Origin: a virus | Reading direction: 5' to 3' (one strand) | IMG/VR virus record: IMGVR_UViG_3300008111_000023 | Coordinates: 1-64,000 of that record | DNA length: 64,000 nt | Part shown: positions 17,281 to 32,600 of the stretch, in pieces | Numbering within the stretch: position 1 is the stretch's first letter | Layout of the letters: the number at the start of each line of letters is the position of its first letter | Translations under genes and position numbers: made by a program | Notes under the pieces: generated by a model | Told to the model about the DNA's origin: nothing | What the model saw: the letters and a program-made list of their open reading frames with translations, nothing else | Database searches by the model: none

Positions 17281-20200
17281 ATGACCACAACCTCTAGACA
17301 AAATAACTTAATCTTAAATGAAGATTGGACTAGAATCTATCAGACTTTCAAAAGTGCTGACTTCAAAAGCTACGACTTTGAAAATCTTCGTAGAGTTATT
17401 ATTGCCTATTTCCGTGAAAACTATCCTGAAGATTTTAACGACTACATTGAAAGTTCTGAATATCTAGCACTAATTGATGCAATTGCATTTTTAGGACAAA
17501 GTCTTGCTTTTCGTATAGACCTAGCCAGTAGAGAAAACTTTATTGAATTAGCCGAACGCAAAGAAAGTGTTCTACGTCTTGCAAAAATGCTTAGTTATAA
17601 TGCCAAAAGAAATATCGCATCTAAAGGGTTATTGAAGTTTGATACTGTAAGCACTACCGAATCGGTTCTAGACAACAACGGAAAAAATCTTGCTCAACAG
17701 ACTATTGTGTGGAATGACCCTACTAATTCTAACTGGGCTGAACAATTTATCACTGTATTAAATGCATCAATGGCTGATAATACAGTGTTTGGTCGTAGTC
17801 AAGGCACATCTGTAATTGACGACATTGCTACAGACCAATATAGATTTAGAACAGCATCAACCGATGTGCCAATCTTTACATTTACAAAGATCGTTGCTGG
17901 AAGAAGTATGACGTTTGAATTAGTTAGTACAGGGTTCAAAGGCAAAGAAGAATTGTATGAAGAACCACCAGTACCTGGTAATCAACTAGGATTTGTATAT
18001 AGGAATGATGGAAAAGGCGGCACTAGTTCAAACACTGGATTTTTCTTAATGTTTAAACAAGGCAGTTTAGAACTTGCAGATTTTTCAATAGATGTACCTA
18101 CAACTAACGAATTAATAGCCATCGATAGTAACAATATCAATAATGACGATATTTGGCTGTACTCATTAAACTCATTAGGCGCACAGTTAAATGAATGGAC
18201 TAAGGTATCGTCTTTGATAGGAAACAATATTTCTTATAACAGTATTGAATCCAACATTAGAAATATATATTCGGTAATCACTAAAGAAAATGACAGAGTT
18301 GACCTAGCATTCTCCGATGGTGTTTACGGAAATTTGCCCTCTGGTGCATTTAGAGTCTATTACAGGATTAGCAATGGCCTAGTTTATCAAATTGCGCCTA
18401 GCGAAATGCGAGGAATTAGTATAGCTGTTCCTTATATTAATAAGTCTGGAGTAAGACATACACTAACAATAACTTTGAGTTTAAAATATACAGTGAGTTC
18501 GTCGTCGGCCTCAGAGTCAGTAGCATCAATTAGACAAAACGCACCAGCACAATATTACACACAAAATAGAATGATTACCGGTGAAGATTATAATCTTGCA
18601 CCACTTTCTTCCTCACAAAATATATTAAAAGTAAAAGCTATCAATCGAGTTTCAAGCGGAATAAGCAGAAACTTTGATCTAATTGATGCCAGCGGAAAAT
18701 ATTCAAATGTTAATGTTTTTGCTTCAGACGGCCTTATCTACAAAGATGAAATAGAAAGATCACTGGCCTTTAAGTATTCTAATAGAATTGATATTATTAA
18801 TTTTATTAAAAATAGCATTGAACCAATTTTTACCGCAACAGATATCTATAATTTTTATCTAACTAAGTTTGATAAAATTTTGTTTACAGATATTAATTAC
18901 AGATGGACTCAACTAACTACCGACGTTAATAGTTCTACAGGTTATTTTTACAATAGTATAGATTCTACAATTTTAAAAGTGGGAACATATACCACAAGTA
19001 CATTAAAATATGCAAATTCTGAAGCATTGATTAAATTCACAGCCCCAGAAGGTAAATCTTTTAAAAGAGGCAAACTAGTAGATACCAACGCCTCTGATCC
19101 AGAACAAACTAATTTATTATGGACTAAGATTATTAAAGTAGTTGGAGATGGTACTAATGCCGGTAGAGGTGTATTGAGTACAGGATTAGGTCCAGTTCAG
19201 TTCAGTGATGTGATTCCTACAGGTGCAATTGCAACTAGAATTATTCCAAAATTTGTTTCAAATTTAACTGCGGGATTAGAATTAGAAATGACAAATTTGT
19301 TATTTTCAAATTTAAATTTTGGATTAAGGTATTCTATAATTGAATCGTCATGGAAGTTAATTACCTCTGCCAATTTAAATTTATTAGATAATTTTAATCT
19401 TGGTAAATCGGGAGACACGTCTAACAGCAGTTTAGATTCGTCTTGGATTATTGCATTCATTAAAGAAGCAGACGAATATTTTGTAAGAATTCGTGGACTT
19501 GATTATATATTTGGAAGCCTTGAAGAAAACAGATTTTATTTTGATTCAGCGCAAAAAACTTATGACAGTAAAACAGGCAACGTAATAAAAGATCAAGTTA
19601 ATGTGTTAAGTATAAATCCTGATAGTAATTTATTAGGTCCGTTAAAACAAGACATTATCTTTGAAATTAGTGATACGATAAAATACGATGACGGATACCA
19701 AAGTACCAACGAACTAAAAATAGCGTTTTCTGATACCGATGACGACGGAGTAATTGATAATCCTGAAGCATTTGAACAGATTGTGGGAACTGATCTAGCT
19801 CTCAATTATTTGTTTTTTAAACAATCTACAGATATTGCAGGAAATACAATAAAAGAATATGTAGATAACAGTGATAATCATATTACTATTGTTCAGAAAG
19901 AAAGTCTAGTAAACGTTAACAATTATAATAACGGAGATTTAATATATTTTTATAACAGCGATGAAAATGTTATAAAGCGAGTAGATAGAACAACAAATAC
20001 ATTGATATTAGAAAGTACCTATCAAGCAAATATTGGTCGTGCCGGATTGAAATTTCAGTACGTACACAATGCCAACGTTGATCGAAGAATTGATCCAAGT
20101 TCTAGTAATATTATAGATGTATACCTATTAACAAGAAGTTATAATACCGCTTTTAGAAATTATCTAGCAGGAGTTGGAACTGAACCCGAAGCACCAAATA

Positions 20201-20682
20201 GTGATAGTCTGAGAATAAGTTTTGGTTCTAATTTAGATTTGATAAAATCTATTAGTGACGAAATTATATATCATCCTGTAACTTATAAAGTTCTTTTTGG
20301 GCCTACGGCAGACGTAAAGTTGCAGGCAAAATTTAAAGTGGTAAAAAATACCAACAGATTAATCAATGATAACGATTTAAAAGTTAGGATTATTAATTCA
20401 ATAAATGAATTTTTTGATATTAATAATTGGGATTTTGGAGATAAATTTTATGTTAGCGAACTGATAACTTATATTGTTAATACTGTTTCTCCTAATATTA
20501 GTAATATTGCTATTCTTCCAAGACAGCTAACACAATCGTTTGGTAGTTTATTTGAGATACAAAGCAGAGTAGATGAAATTTTTGTCAGCGGAGCAACAGT
20601 GGACGATATAGAAATCGTTTCCTCTCTTTCAGCATCCGAACTTAGAATTTCTTCTGATGAAATCATATCGAGTACAAATTAA
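17281..20682 (+). CDS. 6: Baseplate wedge gp6
   Basis: 1133 residues; T4 gp6 is 660, so this is a long marine-type version. The N-terminus is typical of gp6 in marine T4-like phages (FENLRRVIIAYFRENYPEDF, YLALIDAIAFLGQSLAFRID). A J-protein-like segment lies near 395-430 (SVASIRQNAPAQYYTQNRMI), a hallmark of gp6/gpJ wedges. The C-terminal third (INSINEFFDINNWDFGDKFY, then SELITYIVNTV) matches the end domain of the gpJ family. gp6 dimers form the inner iris ring of the baseplate. Two bases separate it from the giant gene. Confidence 0.9.
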   Translation: MTTTSRQNNLILNEDWTRIYQTFKSADFKSYDFENLRRVIIAYFRENYPEDFNDYIESSEYLALIDAIAFLGQSLAFRIDLASRENFIELAERKESVLRLAKMLSYNAKRNIASKGLLKFDTVSTTESVLDNNGKNLAQQTIVWNDPTNSNWAEQFITVLNASMADNTVFGRSQGTSVIDDIATDQYRFRTASTDVPIFTFTKIVAGRSMTFELVSTGFKGKEELYEEPPVPGNQLGFVYRNDGKGGTSSNTGFFLMFKQGSLELADFSIDVPTTNELIAIDSNNINNDDIWLYSLNSLGAQLNEWTKVSSLIGNNISYNSIESNIRNIYSVITKENDRVDLAFSDGVYGNLPSGAFRVYYRISNGLVYQIAPSEMRGISIAVPYINKSGVRHTLTITLSLKYTVSSSSASESVASIRQNAPAQYYTQNRMITGEDYNLAPLSSSQNILKVKAINRVSSGISRNFDLIDASGKYSNVNVFASDGLIYKDEIERSLAFKYSNRIDIINFIKNSIEPIFTATDIYNFYLTKFDKILFTDINYRWTQLTTDVNSSTGYFYNSIDSTILKVGTYTTSTLKYANSEALIKFTAPEGKSFKRGKLVDTNASDPEQTNLLWTKIIKVVGDGTNAGRGVLSTGLGPVQFSDVIPTGAIATRIIPKFVSNLTAGLELEMTNLLFSNLNFGLRYSIIESSWKLITSANLNLLDNFNLGKSGDTSNSSLDSSWIIAFIKEADEYFVRIRGLDYIFGSLEENRFYFDSAQKTYDSKTGNVIKDQVNVLSINPDSNLLGPLKQDIIFEISDTIKYDDGYQSTNELKIAFSDTDDDGVIDNPEAFEQIVGTDLALNYLFFKQSTDIAGNTIKEYVDNSDNHITIVQKESLVNVNNYNNGDLIYFYNSDENVIKRVDRTTNTLILESTYQANIGRAGLKFQYVHNANVDRRIDPSSSNIIDVYLLTRSYNTAFRNYLAGVGTEPEAPNSDSLRISFGSNLDLIKSISDEIIYHPVTYKVLFGPTADVKLQAKFKVVKNTNRLINDNDLKVRIINSINEFFDINNWDFGDKFYVSELITYIVNTVSPNISNIAILPRQLTQSFGSLFEIQSRVDEIFVSGATVDDIEIVSSLSASELRISSDEIISSTN

Positions 20683-20684
20683 AA

Positions 20685-23600
20685 ATGGCAGATAAATTTT
20701 TTCCAGATAGTCAACTTCCTATAAGAAAGACATTAGATCTCTTGCCTCAGATTTTTCAAACTGAAGCAAACTCAAAGTTTCTTGCAGGAGCTCTAGACCC
20801 GTTGGTTCAACCGGGTGTCTTAGAAAAGAAAGTAGGATACATTGGCAAAAGATACGGAAAAACGTACAAACCTAATGAGATCTATCTAGACACAGATCAA
20901 ACTTTGCGCAGTCGGTATCAATTAGAGCCCGGCGTTGTTGTAGAAACAGATGGCAAAATTAAAAATTTCTATGATTATCTAGACTTTAAAAATCAATTAA
21001 AGTTTTTTAATAATAGTGAAGAGCGAGATGATCTAATTACAGCTCAGGAACATTATACTTGGTCACCGCCTATAGATTGGGATAAGTTTGTAAACTATAG
21101 AGAATACTATTGGGCACCAGACGGACCGCCCCCTATCAAGATTCTAGGCCAAGCTCAAAATATTACTAGCACCTATCGAGTAGGTCTCGGTGTGGGCAGC
21201 GTTTATATCTTCACTCCTGACGGACTAACAAATAATCCAACCTTAACATTATATCGAGGACAAACATATAAGTTTCAGGTTAATGTTCCGGGAAATCCTT
21301 TATTATTTAGAACTACAATTGATACAGGCACATTACTTTACAATCCTGATTTTCAATATTCTAAAGGACAATTAGTTGTCTTTGATAGCAAATTATGGAA
21401 AGCAAAAAATAATATAACCGGCAACGACGGTAGTACCATTGATGAAAATACCGACGACTGGGAATTTGTTGATTTTACCGCTGTATCATCATCCGCATTA
21501 AATTATACAAAGGGTATAACAAATTCAGGAATTGAAAACGGAACCATCACTTTTGAAGTTCCGTTAAATGCTCCGGATGTATTATACTATCAAAGTTTTA
21601 CAGATCCTAATAGATTTGGTAGAATTATTATTACTAATATAGAAGAAAACACTAAAATTGATGTAGAAAATGAAATTTTAGGTAAAGCAACCTATACCAG
21701 TAGCAACAACGTAGCTTTTAGTAATGGCATGATTGTTTATTTTATTGGAAAAGTTTTTCCAGAAAAATATAGTAGTAATACGTCTAACAACAAATGGGTA
21801 GTTGAGGGTGTAGGAGAAAAAATATCTTTAACTAATGTTGCCGACCTAATTGTGTCTACTACCTTCTCAGACACTGCCCCTGAGATATTATTTGATAATG
21901 GCGGTTTTGATACACAGCCATTTGACGATGCTAGCGCATATCCTGGAAAGAAAGATTACATTACTATTAATCGTTCTAGCCTAGATTCAAACCCTTGGAG
22001 CCGATACAATCGTTGGTATCATCGAGCAGTTTTAGATTATGCCCATACTCTAAATAATTCTAATTTTGATGCTCCGGAAACAACTCGAGCAAAACGTCCA
22101 ATTATTGAATTCAAACCTAATTTGCAGTTGTTTAATCATGGCTCAATTGCCAAAGCTGCTGTTGACTATGTTGATGATTTTACAACTGATGTATTTTCAG
22201 TTATTGAAGGCAGTACAGGTTATATTGTTGACGGTGAATATCTATTCAATGGTGCAAGACTGTTAATAACCAACGATACCGACACGCTAGCTAACAATCA
22301 AATTTACATTGTAAATTTTATTACTCACAATAATGTTAAACAAATTAGCCTAACTCGCGAATCTAATGTTGATACTCAGGCCGGAGACGGAGTATTAATA
22401 CGTCGAGGTATAAAGAATAAAGGAGTAATGTATCATTTTAACGGAATTGATTGGGTTCAGAGTCAATTAAAAACTGCAACAAATCAAGAACCGCTATTTG
22501 ATATGTTTGATGATAACGAAGTTAGTTTTGGAGATGCTGAAACGTATCCGGTTAGCTCGTTCGTAGGAACTCCTATTCTAAGTTATAAAATTGGTTCAGG
22601 ACCAACGGATATTGAATTAGGATTTAGCATTAGCTATCTCAATATAGATAATGTGGGTGATATACAATTTAATTTTAATATTGATGCAGATTCATTTAAC
22701 TATAAACTTGACAACATTAATTACTCTAAAGAAATTTCAACAGGATATTTGAAATTTAATAATGATGAAAGTTTTATTAATGCATGGAACACACTAGATT
22801 CTAATTATGTCCAACCAATAATTGACAGCGTAGATATTACAGAATCTACAAACGAAATTACCACAACTATGGTTGATTGGAATTTGTTGGACGATAAGGA
22901 CATCCGTAAAATACTAGTTTATCTTAACGGAGTACATGTTCGATCGGGTTTTACTAGAACCGCAGGTACATTTGTATTTGACAAACAATTTACAGTAGGT
23001 GATACGGTAGCAATTAAACTGTTTGCTGACATTGATCCCAACACAGGCTATTACGAAATTCCTTTGGGATTAGAAAAAAATCCCCTAAACGAAAAAATAA
23101 AAACATTTACTTTAGGACAGGCATCTGATCATTTAGCCACAGGATTAGAACTATTAGAAGACTTTACCGGAATATTTCCAGGATTGAATAATCTAAGAGA
23201 TATTAGCGGTTATCAAACGTTAACAAGAAGATTTTTAAAACACTCAAGTCCATCTCCATTATCTATTGCACTATTATGTAATAAAGAAAATAATATTATA
23301 AAATCTATTCAGTATGCAAAAAAATCATACACTGATTTTAAAAATAATTTTATTACTCTAGCATATGAAATATATTACGATCAAACTGCAAATGATTTTG
23401 TAGACTCTATTCTAGAAGAGATTAGTAGAACTCAAGATATCAACAGACCCTTTGCTGGATCTGACATGATAGGTAGTGGTGCCCATACTACTATAAATTA
23501 TACTGTTGAAGATACAGGAATTAAAACATTTGCTCTTTCAGAAAAATTTGATCTAAAAAGCCTAAGCTCACGGGCAGTTTACGTTTACTTTAATAATCAG

Positions 23601-26600
23601 CAATTATTAGTAAATCGAGATTATGAATTTAATTCTACATTTGGATTTGTTAATTTAATGATTAATTTAACAGAAGGAGACGTAATTCAAATTAGAGAAT
23701 ATACTTCAACGGCTATTAATTTTATACCACCGACTCCAACTAAGTTGGGATTATATAAAAAATATACTCCCAGAAAATTTGTTGACGATACGTATGTGGA
23801 CCCAAAAGAAGTAATTCAAGGACACGACGGAAGCATAACAATTGCCTACGGCGATTTTAGAGATGACGTTTTATTAGAATTAGAAACTCGAATTTACAAC
23901 AATATCAAACAAGAATATAACGAGTCTATAATCAACATCGATAATATTCTAGGCGGATATTATGGAAATGCACTCTATGGAAAACCAGCATTAGATAAAA
24001 TTATTTCTTCAGAATTTTTAAATTGGATTTCTGGAACAAATATTGATTATGTAAACAATTTATATTTCGACAGTGAAAATAGTTTTACATATACCTATAG
24101 TAATATGGTAGATCCAACAGGCACTCAAAACTTGCCAGGATACTGGAAAGGTGTTTATAGTTGGTTTTACGATACATACAGGCCACACACAAATCCTTGG
24201 GAAATGTTAGGCTTTAGTGAAAAACCATTATGGTGGGAAACTGAATACGGTCCTGCCCCGTATACAAGCAATAACCTAATTCTTTGGGAAGATCTTAGAG
24301 ACGGTATTATTCGTCAAGGAGAAAGAGCAGGTACTAGAGATAGATACAAGCGTCCATCGATCATGAGTCACATTCCTGTAGATGGCGATGGCAAATTGTT
24401 AAGTCCGTTAGATTCGGGATTGGCCGGTAATTTTTCTTTGATCAATAATCAAGGAGCATTCAAAATAGGGGACGATGCGCCAGTTGAAGCAGCCTGGAGA
24501 ACAAGTTCAGAGTGGCCGTTTGCAATAATTTCTGCTCTTGCCCTATTAAAACCTTTTGAATTTATTACTGATAATTTTAATAAATCATTTATATCAACTA
24601 ACAAGCTAGGTCAGACAATAAATTTAAAAACTAATTTATTTTCTACTTTTAATGATTTTGTCTATGAGAATACAACAGACACTCCGGTTTCAGGATTAGT
24701 AGTTTATATTACAAACTATTTAAAAAGTACCGCTGCGTCAACAGCTACCTTAGAAGATATTGTTGGAAACATAAATGTAAAATTATCTAACAGAATTTCT
24801 GGTTTTGTTGATCAGCAACAACAAAAATATATTTTAGATAGTAAAAATCCTAGATCTACATCTAATAGTGTTTTTATTCCGCCAGAAAATTATGACATTA
24901 TTTTTAACGTTAGTTCGCCAATTTTCAATTTATCCTATAGCGGAGTTATTTTAGAAAAAGTTAATACCGGATGGAAAATTTCAGGATACGACAATTCGAC
25001 TCCGTTGTTTTACTATTACCAGCCAACTGATTCTCAATCTGATCCTTTAATTTCGGTTGGCGGTCTAAGTGAAAATTTCTTAGATTGGACTGAAAACACA
25101 TTCTACGGCAACGGTGTAATTTGCAGATTTAAAGATAAATTCTATAGATGTCTTAGTAGCCATACGAGCTCAACTGAATTTTTAGAAAGCACAAACGGTT
25201 TAAATATTTGGAAACAACTACCGTCGTTGCCGTTAAATGGTGCAGTAGAAGCATTTAGAAGAAGAAATTTTAATAAATTAAAACTTAAAACTCTGTCATA
25301 TGGTACTATATTAACCAGTATACAACAGGTAGTTGATTTCTTGTTAGGCTATCAAGAATATCTTAAATCTGTTGGATTTATATTTGACGGATATGATAGA
25401 AATTCTTCAACATCATTTGATTGGTATACTTCTGCTAAAGAATTTATGTTCTGGTCTAAGCACAATTGGGCTGAAAATTCTTTACTTACACTTAGCCCTT
25501 CAGCAACTTACATAAAAATTAAATTTAATATCGGTGTAGTTGATAACATTTTAGACAGTTTCTATGATTACCAAGTTTTGAAAAATGACGGAAATCCTCT
25601 ACAGCCTAGATTTATTAATGTTAATAGAGACTTTCAAGAAATCGTAGTATCTACTACAAATACTACAGACGGAATATATTTTTTAAGAATGCACTTCGTA
25701 CTTAAAGAGCATGTAGTAGTATTTGATGATCGAACAGTGTTTAACGACATACTCTATGACAAGCCAACTGGTTATCGTCAGGAACGAATTAAGAGTCGTG
25801 GATTCCGCACAGTTGACTGGGACGGTGATTACACCAGTCCTGGATTCTTGTTTGACAATGTTAATATTGATGTTTGGCAACCATTTACAGATTATAAATT
25901 AGGCGATATTGTTGCATATAAATCTTATAATTGGACCAGCAAAAAAACTCAGTTGGGTTCTGCAGAATTTCAAGATGCGTTTTGGTCAAAATTAGATTCT
26001 ACTCCTAGTAAATCGTTGGTGCCTAACTTTGATTATAAAATAAATCAGTTTAGCGACTATTACGAAGTGAACACCGACGGCGTTGGGTCTAGTCAACGAG
26101 ATCTTGCAAGGCACGCAATTGGTTATCAGCAACGAGAATATTTGCAAAATATTGCAGAAGATGAAATTAGTCAGTTTAGAATATATCAAGGATTTATTAG
26201 AGAAAAAGGAACTGCAAATGCTATCGTTAAGGTATTTGACAAACTTAGCAGAACACAAGACGACAGCGTTGTATTAAAAGAAGAATGGGCATTTAAAATT
26301 GGAGAATTTGGAGGAACAAATCAGATAGATGATTTTGAATTTGAAATTAAAAAAGATAATCTTGTAATAAATCCTCAACCGATACTATTAACTTACAGCA
26401 CAAATTCATCTGTTGTTCTAGATCAATATTTAAGAATTAATTCTTCAAATTTTACAATCGCACCTACCCCGTTTACTACAGATTTAAATCGCACATCGTA
26501 CTATGACGGAGTCACTAGATCTGCAGGATACGTGAATACAAATCATGTTGATTTTGTTGTAAGAACAATAGACGATATTGTAAATTTAAACATTGCAGAT

Positions 26601-29600
26601 GTTTATGAAAATGCTCATATATGGATAACGTTTTATAATAATTCTTGGACAGTATTTCGATATAATCAAGAAGTTGCACTACGAGTAGAGTCTTTAATAA
26701 AGATAGATTCTAATGTAGAATTAACACTAAGTCGACTACACAATTTTAAAGTCGGCGATATTGTTGGTTTAAAATACATTGCTAATCTTACAGGCTTTTT
26801 TAAAATTACTGCAATTACAAATAAAACAATTACAGTAATTACTACTAGCACCAACGAACCTGAGATTGAAGATAGTACATCGGCAACTATTGGAATTTTT
26901 ACAGTTGCAAGAAAAACAAATTATCAAGAGTTAGATCCGCAACAGGCCTCATTGTTATCTCTTTCAGCAAGGATTTGGGTAGATGCAAATGAATCCGATA
27001 AATGGGAAGTTATTGAAAAAACCAAACAGTATACTACCTACGAATTAAGTGAATACGGAATCACAACCCCTGTGGGCACTGGCACATCGGTAGTCTATAT
27101 TGATAACCTAAAACAAATTGCCACAGGCATTCCGGGATCGGGTTATGTAATGATTTATACAACCAAGGCTTCTGGTGAAGTTATTGGCCTAAAACAAATT
27201 GTGCCACCGCCCGATGGATTTGAAACTGCGGTTGGAACATCGTTTGGAAAAGTATTAGCAGTTAGTCCGGATTACAAGTGGTTAGCTGTAGGATCTCCAA
27301 ATGCCAGCGGAGTAAAGAGTGCATATCAAGGCGAATTGTATCAATATAGAAGTTATCTTGCAGGCGAGATTGTGCTATATCAAGGAAAACTTTGGGAAGC
27401 CATTGATAACATTGATCTAGGTGACGGTAGTTCTATTAACTTTAACAGCGACGATTGGAAGCCAGCAACTATAGTTAACGCTAATCCTGCTGCCCGAGGC
27501 GACGGATTCACCGACCAGGGAATGATATCCTTGTACAAATACAGTCAAGGACAGTGGGAAATTGCCTACAGTTTTGTTAGTCCAAGACAAGCGGCCTACG
27601 AAGAATTTGGTTCAGCAATTACTATTGGTGTTTCTGGAACAACATATTATATGGCAGTATCTGCTCTAGGGTCATTATGTGATCCTGCAGTAGGACCAAA
27701 TACTGGTAAAGGAAGAATTTACCTTTATCAATACAACGGCACAGAGTGGAGACATTTAGAAAATACAAAGTACCTAGGAGTGTATCAACCATCACCCTTG
27801 GCATTTTATCCTGCTGGATCAATAGTATGGTCTAATGATAGTTTATGGGAAGCATTATACGACAACACCGGCGACGGCAGTTCGTTATCCTTAGAGTCAA
27901 GTGATTGGAAAAAATTAGATCCTATTTCTACGCAATGTTCGTTGCCAACAAATATTGCAATGGATGATGACGGTTCTACCCTAGCAGAAGGATTACTAAG
28001 TTCAACGCAGTTAGCCGAATTAGTTAAAGAAGGCGATCAGTTTGGTTTTTCTCTTACTATGAGTAGAGACGGACGTTTATTAGTTGTTGGCGCACCAAAT
28101 AGTGACGGTCAATATTTTGCCAATTACCGAGGCGACTGGAATGTTTATCAAGAATATAAAGAAGGTGATGTTGTAAAATATCAAAACGGCTATCATAGAT
28201 TAACCGACGCAACAACATCATCTATTACAAGTCTTGGACAATTTCCAGATGATGGATTACCTTGGTTAAATGTAGGAGATAGTGCATCTCCTTCTACGGG
28301 TAAAATTTACATCTACGAAAGAAATTCAAATGATTTGTACAGTCTAACACAGACAATTACCGCTGATTCTTTAAGCGATATAAACGATACTACGAATTCT
28401 GGGATTATTGGATCGGGGGACCAATTTGGATTTGCCATCGATATTGATGCATCGGGCACAACTATTGTAACAAGTAGTCCCTTAGCAGACATTAACAAAC
28501 AGAATCAAGGAGCAGCATATGTTTTCAAACGGGATGCTACTCAATTTAGGCTAAAACAAAAATTACAAAGCTACGAATATTTTACAAACGAGTATTTTGG
28601 TTCTAGTGTTTCTATCAGTGCTGCAACTGAACGAATTGTAATTGGAGCAAAAAATGCCGGATATGCTGTTGATGCATATTTTACCGATGGTACAACATTT
28701 GATAGAAGAAGAACCTCGTTCTCTTCTTCTAGAGGATTTCCTGGACAAGTCTATGTGTATGAGAGAAAAGATCAGGGATATTTCTTAGTTGAAAAATTAG
28801 AGGCTGAGTTAGTTTCTGGAGAGTCGTTTGGCTATTCTATCGATTGTACCAGTTCTGTAATTGTTGTAGGATCTCCTACCTATCAAGTAGAAGGTGTAGC
28901 AGTTGGTATGGTTAGACTGTTTAAAAAATCACCCGAAACAAATAGTTTCAATGTAATTTCTCAAGAAACACCTTTAGTAGATGTTGACTTGTTGCAAAAT
29001 ATTGAATTATATGATAATGTCAATAATAAAAAAATCACAGACCTTGATGTTGTTGACGGTTTTAAACTTAAAATATTAGGAGTTGCTGAACAAGAAATTT
29101 CCTATAAAACAATTTACGATCCTGCAATATACATGTTGGGTACTGACGACCAAGTAGTTGATGAATCACAACCGTGGTTTGAAAAAAATGTTGGAAAAAT
29201 TTGGTGGGATTTAAGTACAGTTAAATTTATAAATTATGAGCAGGATGATTTTTCCTATAGAATAGGAAACTGGAATTCTCAAGTAGAAGGCTCTTCAATT
29301 GATATCTACGAATGGGTAGAATCTGTACTATTGCCATCGGAGTGGAGTTTGCTTGCCGATACTGTAGAAGGATTAGTTGAAGGTATTTCCGGCCAACCAA
29401 AATTTGCTGACGATACAGTTTACAATACTAAGATTTTGTACAATCCAAACACAGGATTAACTACTGGAACATTGTATTACTATTGGGTTTCTTCAAAGAC
29501 ACTGCTCCCTGCTAATAATCCAAATAGACGAATTTCAGCATCAGCAATTGAAGATTTTATTAATAACCCAATTGGGTCTGGAATTCCGTTTGTAGGGATA

Positions 29601-32600
29601 TTAGGAACAGACAAATTTTTAGCCTATAATTTCCCAGCAGTTATTGGAACAGATACAGCACTGATAAATGTTGAATATACTAAAAATAAAAAACAATTAA
29701 CACCAATTCATAGAGAGTATCAATTATTAACTAGCGGAGTTGCCGACAGTCTGCCTTCTGAATACTTAGAAAAGAAATGGATTGACAGTTTAGTAGGATC
29801 AGACGAAGCTGGAAATGCAGTTCCTGATCCTAAATTGCCAGTTAAGAAACAACAAGGACTAAGTTTTAGGCCTCGACAAAGCATGTTTGTTAATAGAGAT
29901 AAGGCATTAAAGATTGCAATTGACAATATTAATTCTGTACTAATAACTAGACCTTTTGCTGACACGATTGATTTTAGTAATCTTAACAAATTTGATCCTA
30001 TTCCTAGTGAAGTATTAAATCAATATGATTTAGCAGTGGATACCTATATTGATTTGGAACAAGTAGGAACAGTAAAAATTCGTCAGGCAGAATTTACCGC
30101 AAATATTATTAATGGTGAAATTGATACCATTGATATTTCAGATGCAGGGTTTGGATACCGAACAGCTCCTTATATTGAAATTCAAGGCGACGGAATTGGA
30201 GCAAAAGCATTCATTACTTTAAACGCACAAGGTAAAGTAAATTCTATTACATTAACGTCTAAAGGAAAAAAATATACAACAGCTATCGTAAAAATTAGAC
30301 CGTTCTCTGTGTTGGTGCGAAACGATTCTACATTAAACGGATTTTGGAGTATATATGCTTGGGATCAACAACGTAAGATTTTTTATCGTAGTAAATCTCA
30401 AGGATACGATACTACCATTTATTGGGAATTTATCGATTGGTGGAAATTAGGATATTCTATAAATTCTAGAATTATTAAAGAAATTACTAATATATACCAA
30501 GAACCAACTCTAGATCTTTCTGTGGGTGATCTAATCAGAGTTAAAGAATATGGCAATGGCGGATGGGTAATATTAGAAAAGACAATAGAAGGTGACGGAA
30601 ATCTGCTTGGAAATTATAATTTAGTTGGTCGTCAAAATGGCACAATACGGATTACCGATACTCTTTATAATCGGTTGATTAACAGCCTTGGTTATGACAA
30701 TGTCGGTTCTTATGATGCAGCATTGTATGATTTACAACCAACTAAAGAATTACGAATTATTTTACAAGCAGCAAAAGAAAATATATTTGTTGATGACCTA
30801 AGAGTTGAATGGAACAATTTATTCTTCTCTTCGGTAAAATATGCGTTCTCTGAACAGACTTATATTGATTGGGCATTCAAGACAAGTTTCTTAAATGCAA
30901 TTCATAATGTGGGCGATCTCGAACAGAAGACCAACTATAAAAACGATAATTTAGAAAGTTTTCAACAATACATAGAAGAAGTAAAACCCTATAGAACCAG
31001 CATTAGAGAATACACTAGTCGATATACTAAAACTGAGTCTTCTAATTCAGCGGTATCTGATTTTGATCTACCACCTGCATATTCTGTTAGAGACGGTAAA
31101 ATATTACCAGTAAATCAATATTATAATAGATTCAGTGAATATCCATGGAAGTCGTGGTTTGACAACAATGGATATTCTATAGTAGCAATTGAAGTTGCTA
31201 ACGCAGGCGCTGACTATCGCACTCCGCCAACAGTATTAATTACAGGTAATGGTACTGGTGCTACGGCCCAAGCATTTATATCTAATGGTCGAGTGTCTGG
31301 AATTAGAGTTATTACTAATGGTAGTGGTTATACACAAACTCCAACAGTATCATTAGTAGGCGGCAACGGAACATCAATTAATATTGCTAGAGCTGTAGCA
31401 GTTCTTGGCGACACACCTGTTAGATCCTTTGATCTAACAATGAAGTTTGATAGAACAAATAAAATTGGTACTTATAATGATTTTGAATATTCACAAACTT
31501 TTATTGCTACGGGATATAGTTCAATATTTGATCTAAATTATGCTCCAACTAGAGATAAAGGAAAAATTACAGTAGTTAAAAACAATCAGTTAGTAATTAC
31601 CAATGAATATGAAATTAGTCTATATACTTCAACAATAGATACGTATGAATTATTAAAGGGTAAATTGAAATTTTTTACAAATCCAAATGCAGGGGACGTA
31701 ATTGTAATTAACTATGAAAAAAATACTGAATTGTTTAATAGCATAGATAGAATACGTAAATTTTATCAACCAACAGCCGGCATGAAAGGTAATGATCTTG
31801 GTCAATTAATGACCGGAGTTGACTTTGGCGGTGTACAGGTGCAAGGTACAACTTTTGATGTTACTGGCGGGTGGGATGCTCTGCCATGGTTCACAGACAG
31901 TTGGGATAGTGTAGAATCTAGTAATGATTTTTATTATGTAGCAGATGGTAGCACAACATTTGTTGTCTTACCTTATACACCAGAAAACAACCAACCTATT
32001 TCGATCTATATTAAACGAGTTGGAGATCAACGTCCGATTAGAATTGATGATCCTAATTATACTCCTAGCTGGGATTCTAGTGTAGCAACTAATCCCAACG
32101 CCGAAATGCCAACATTCGTTGGAGATGGATCTACAAATATAATTGAAGTCCATCGATATTTAAGTACCAATTCTGGAGATACACTAATCTTTAGAAAATT
32201 AGAAAGTGACGGTTCTGTTGTTATTAGTGATGTAAATTTATTAGATACAAGAATTAGCGGCGGATCGTTATCGAACATTAATGGCGCATATGTAACTGCC
32301 GCTGGATTAACTCCAGAAGAAATAGTTATAGACGGAGAAAAATTTATCAGTCCAGATCAAGTGCCGGCACCCGAAGAGAATATTCCAGGCCAAGTACTTG
32401 ATAGTTTAAGTATCAAGGTATTTAATAAAACCAATCCGGGTGCAGCCCCAATACAAAATAATGTTATTATTGGAGATGGTGTCAGAACTAGATTTACAAT
32501 AGGATTATCCATCTTTGAAGCAACGTCGGTAATGGTATATGTTAATAAAGTTAAACAAGAATATATTGGTGATAGTACTATAAATTACACCATAGATTTT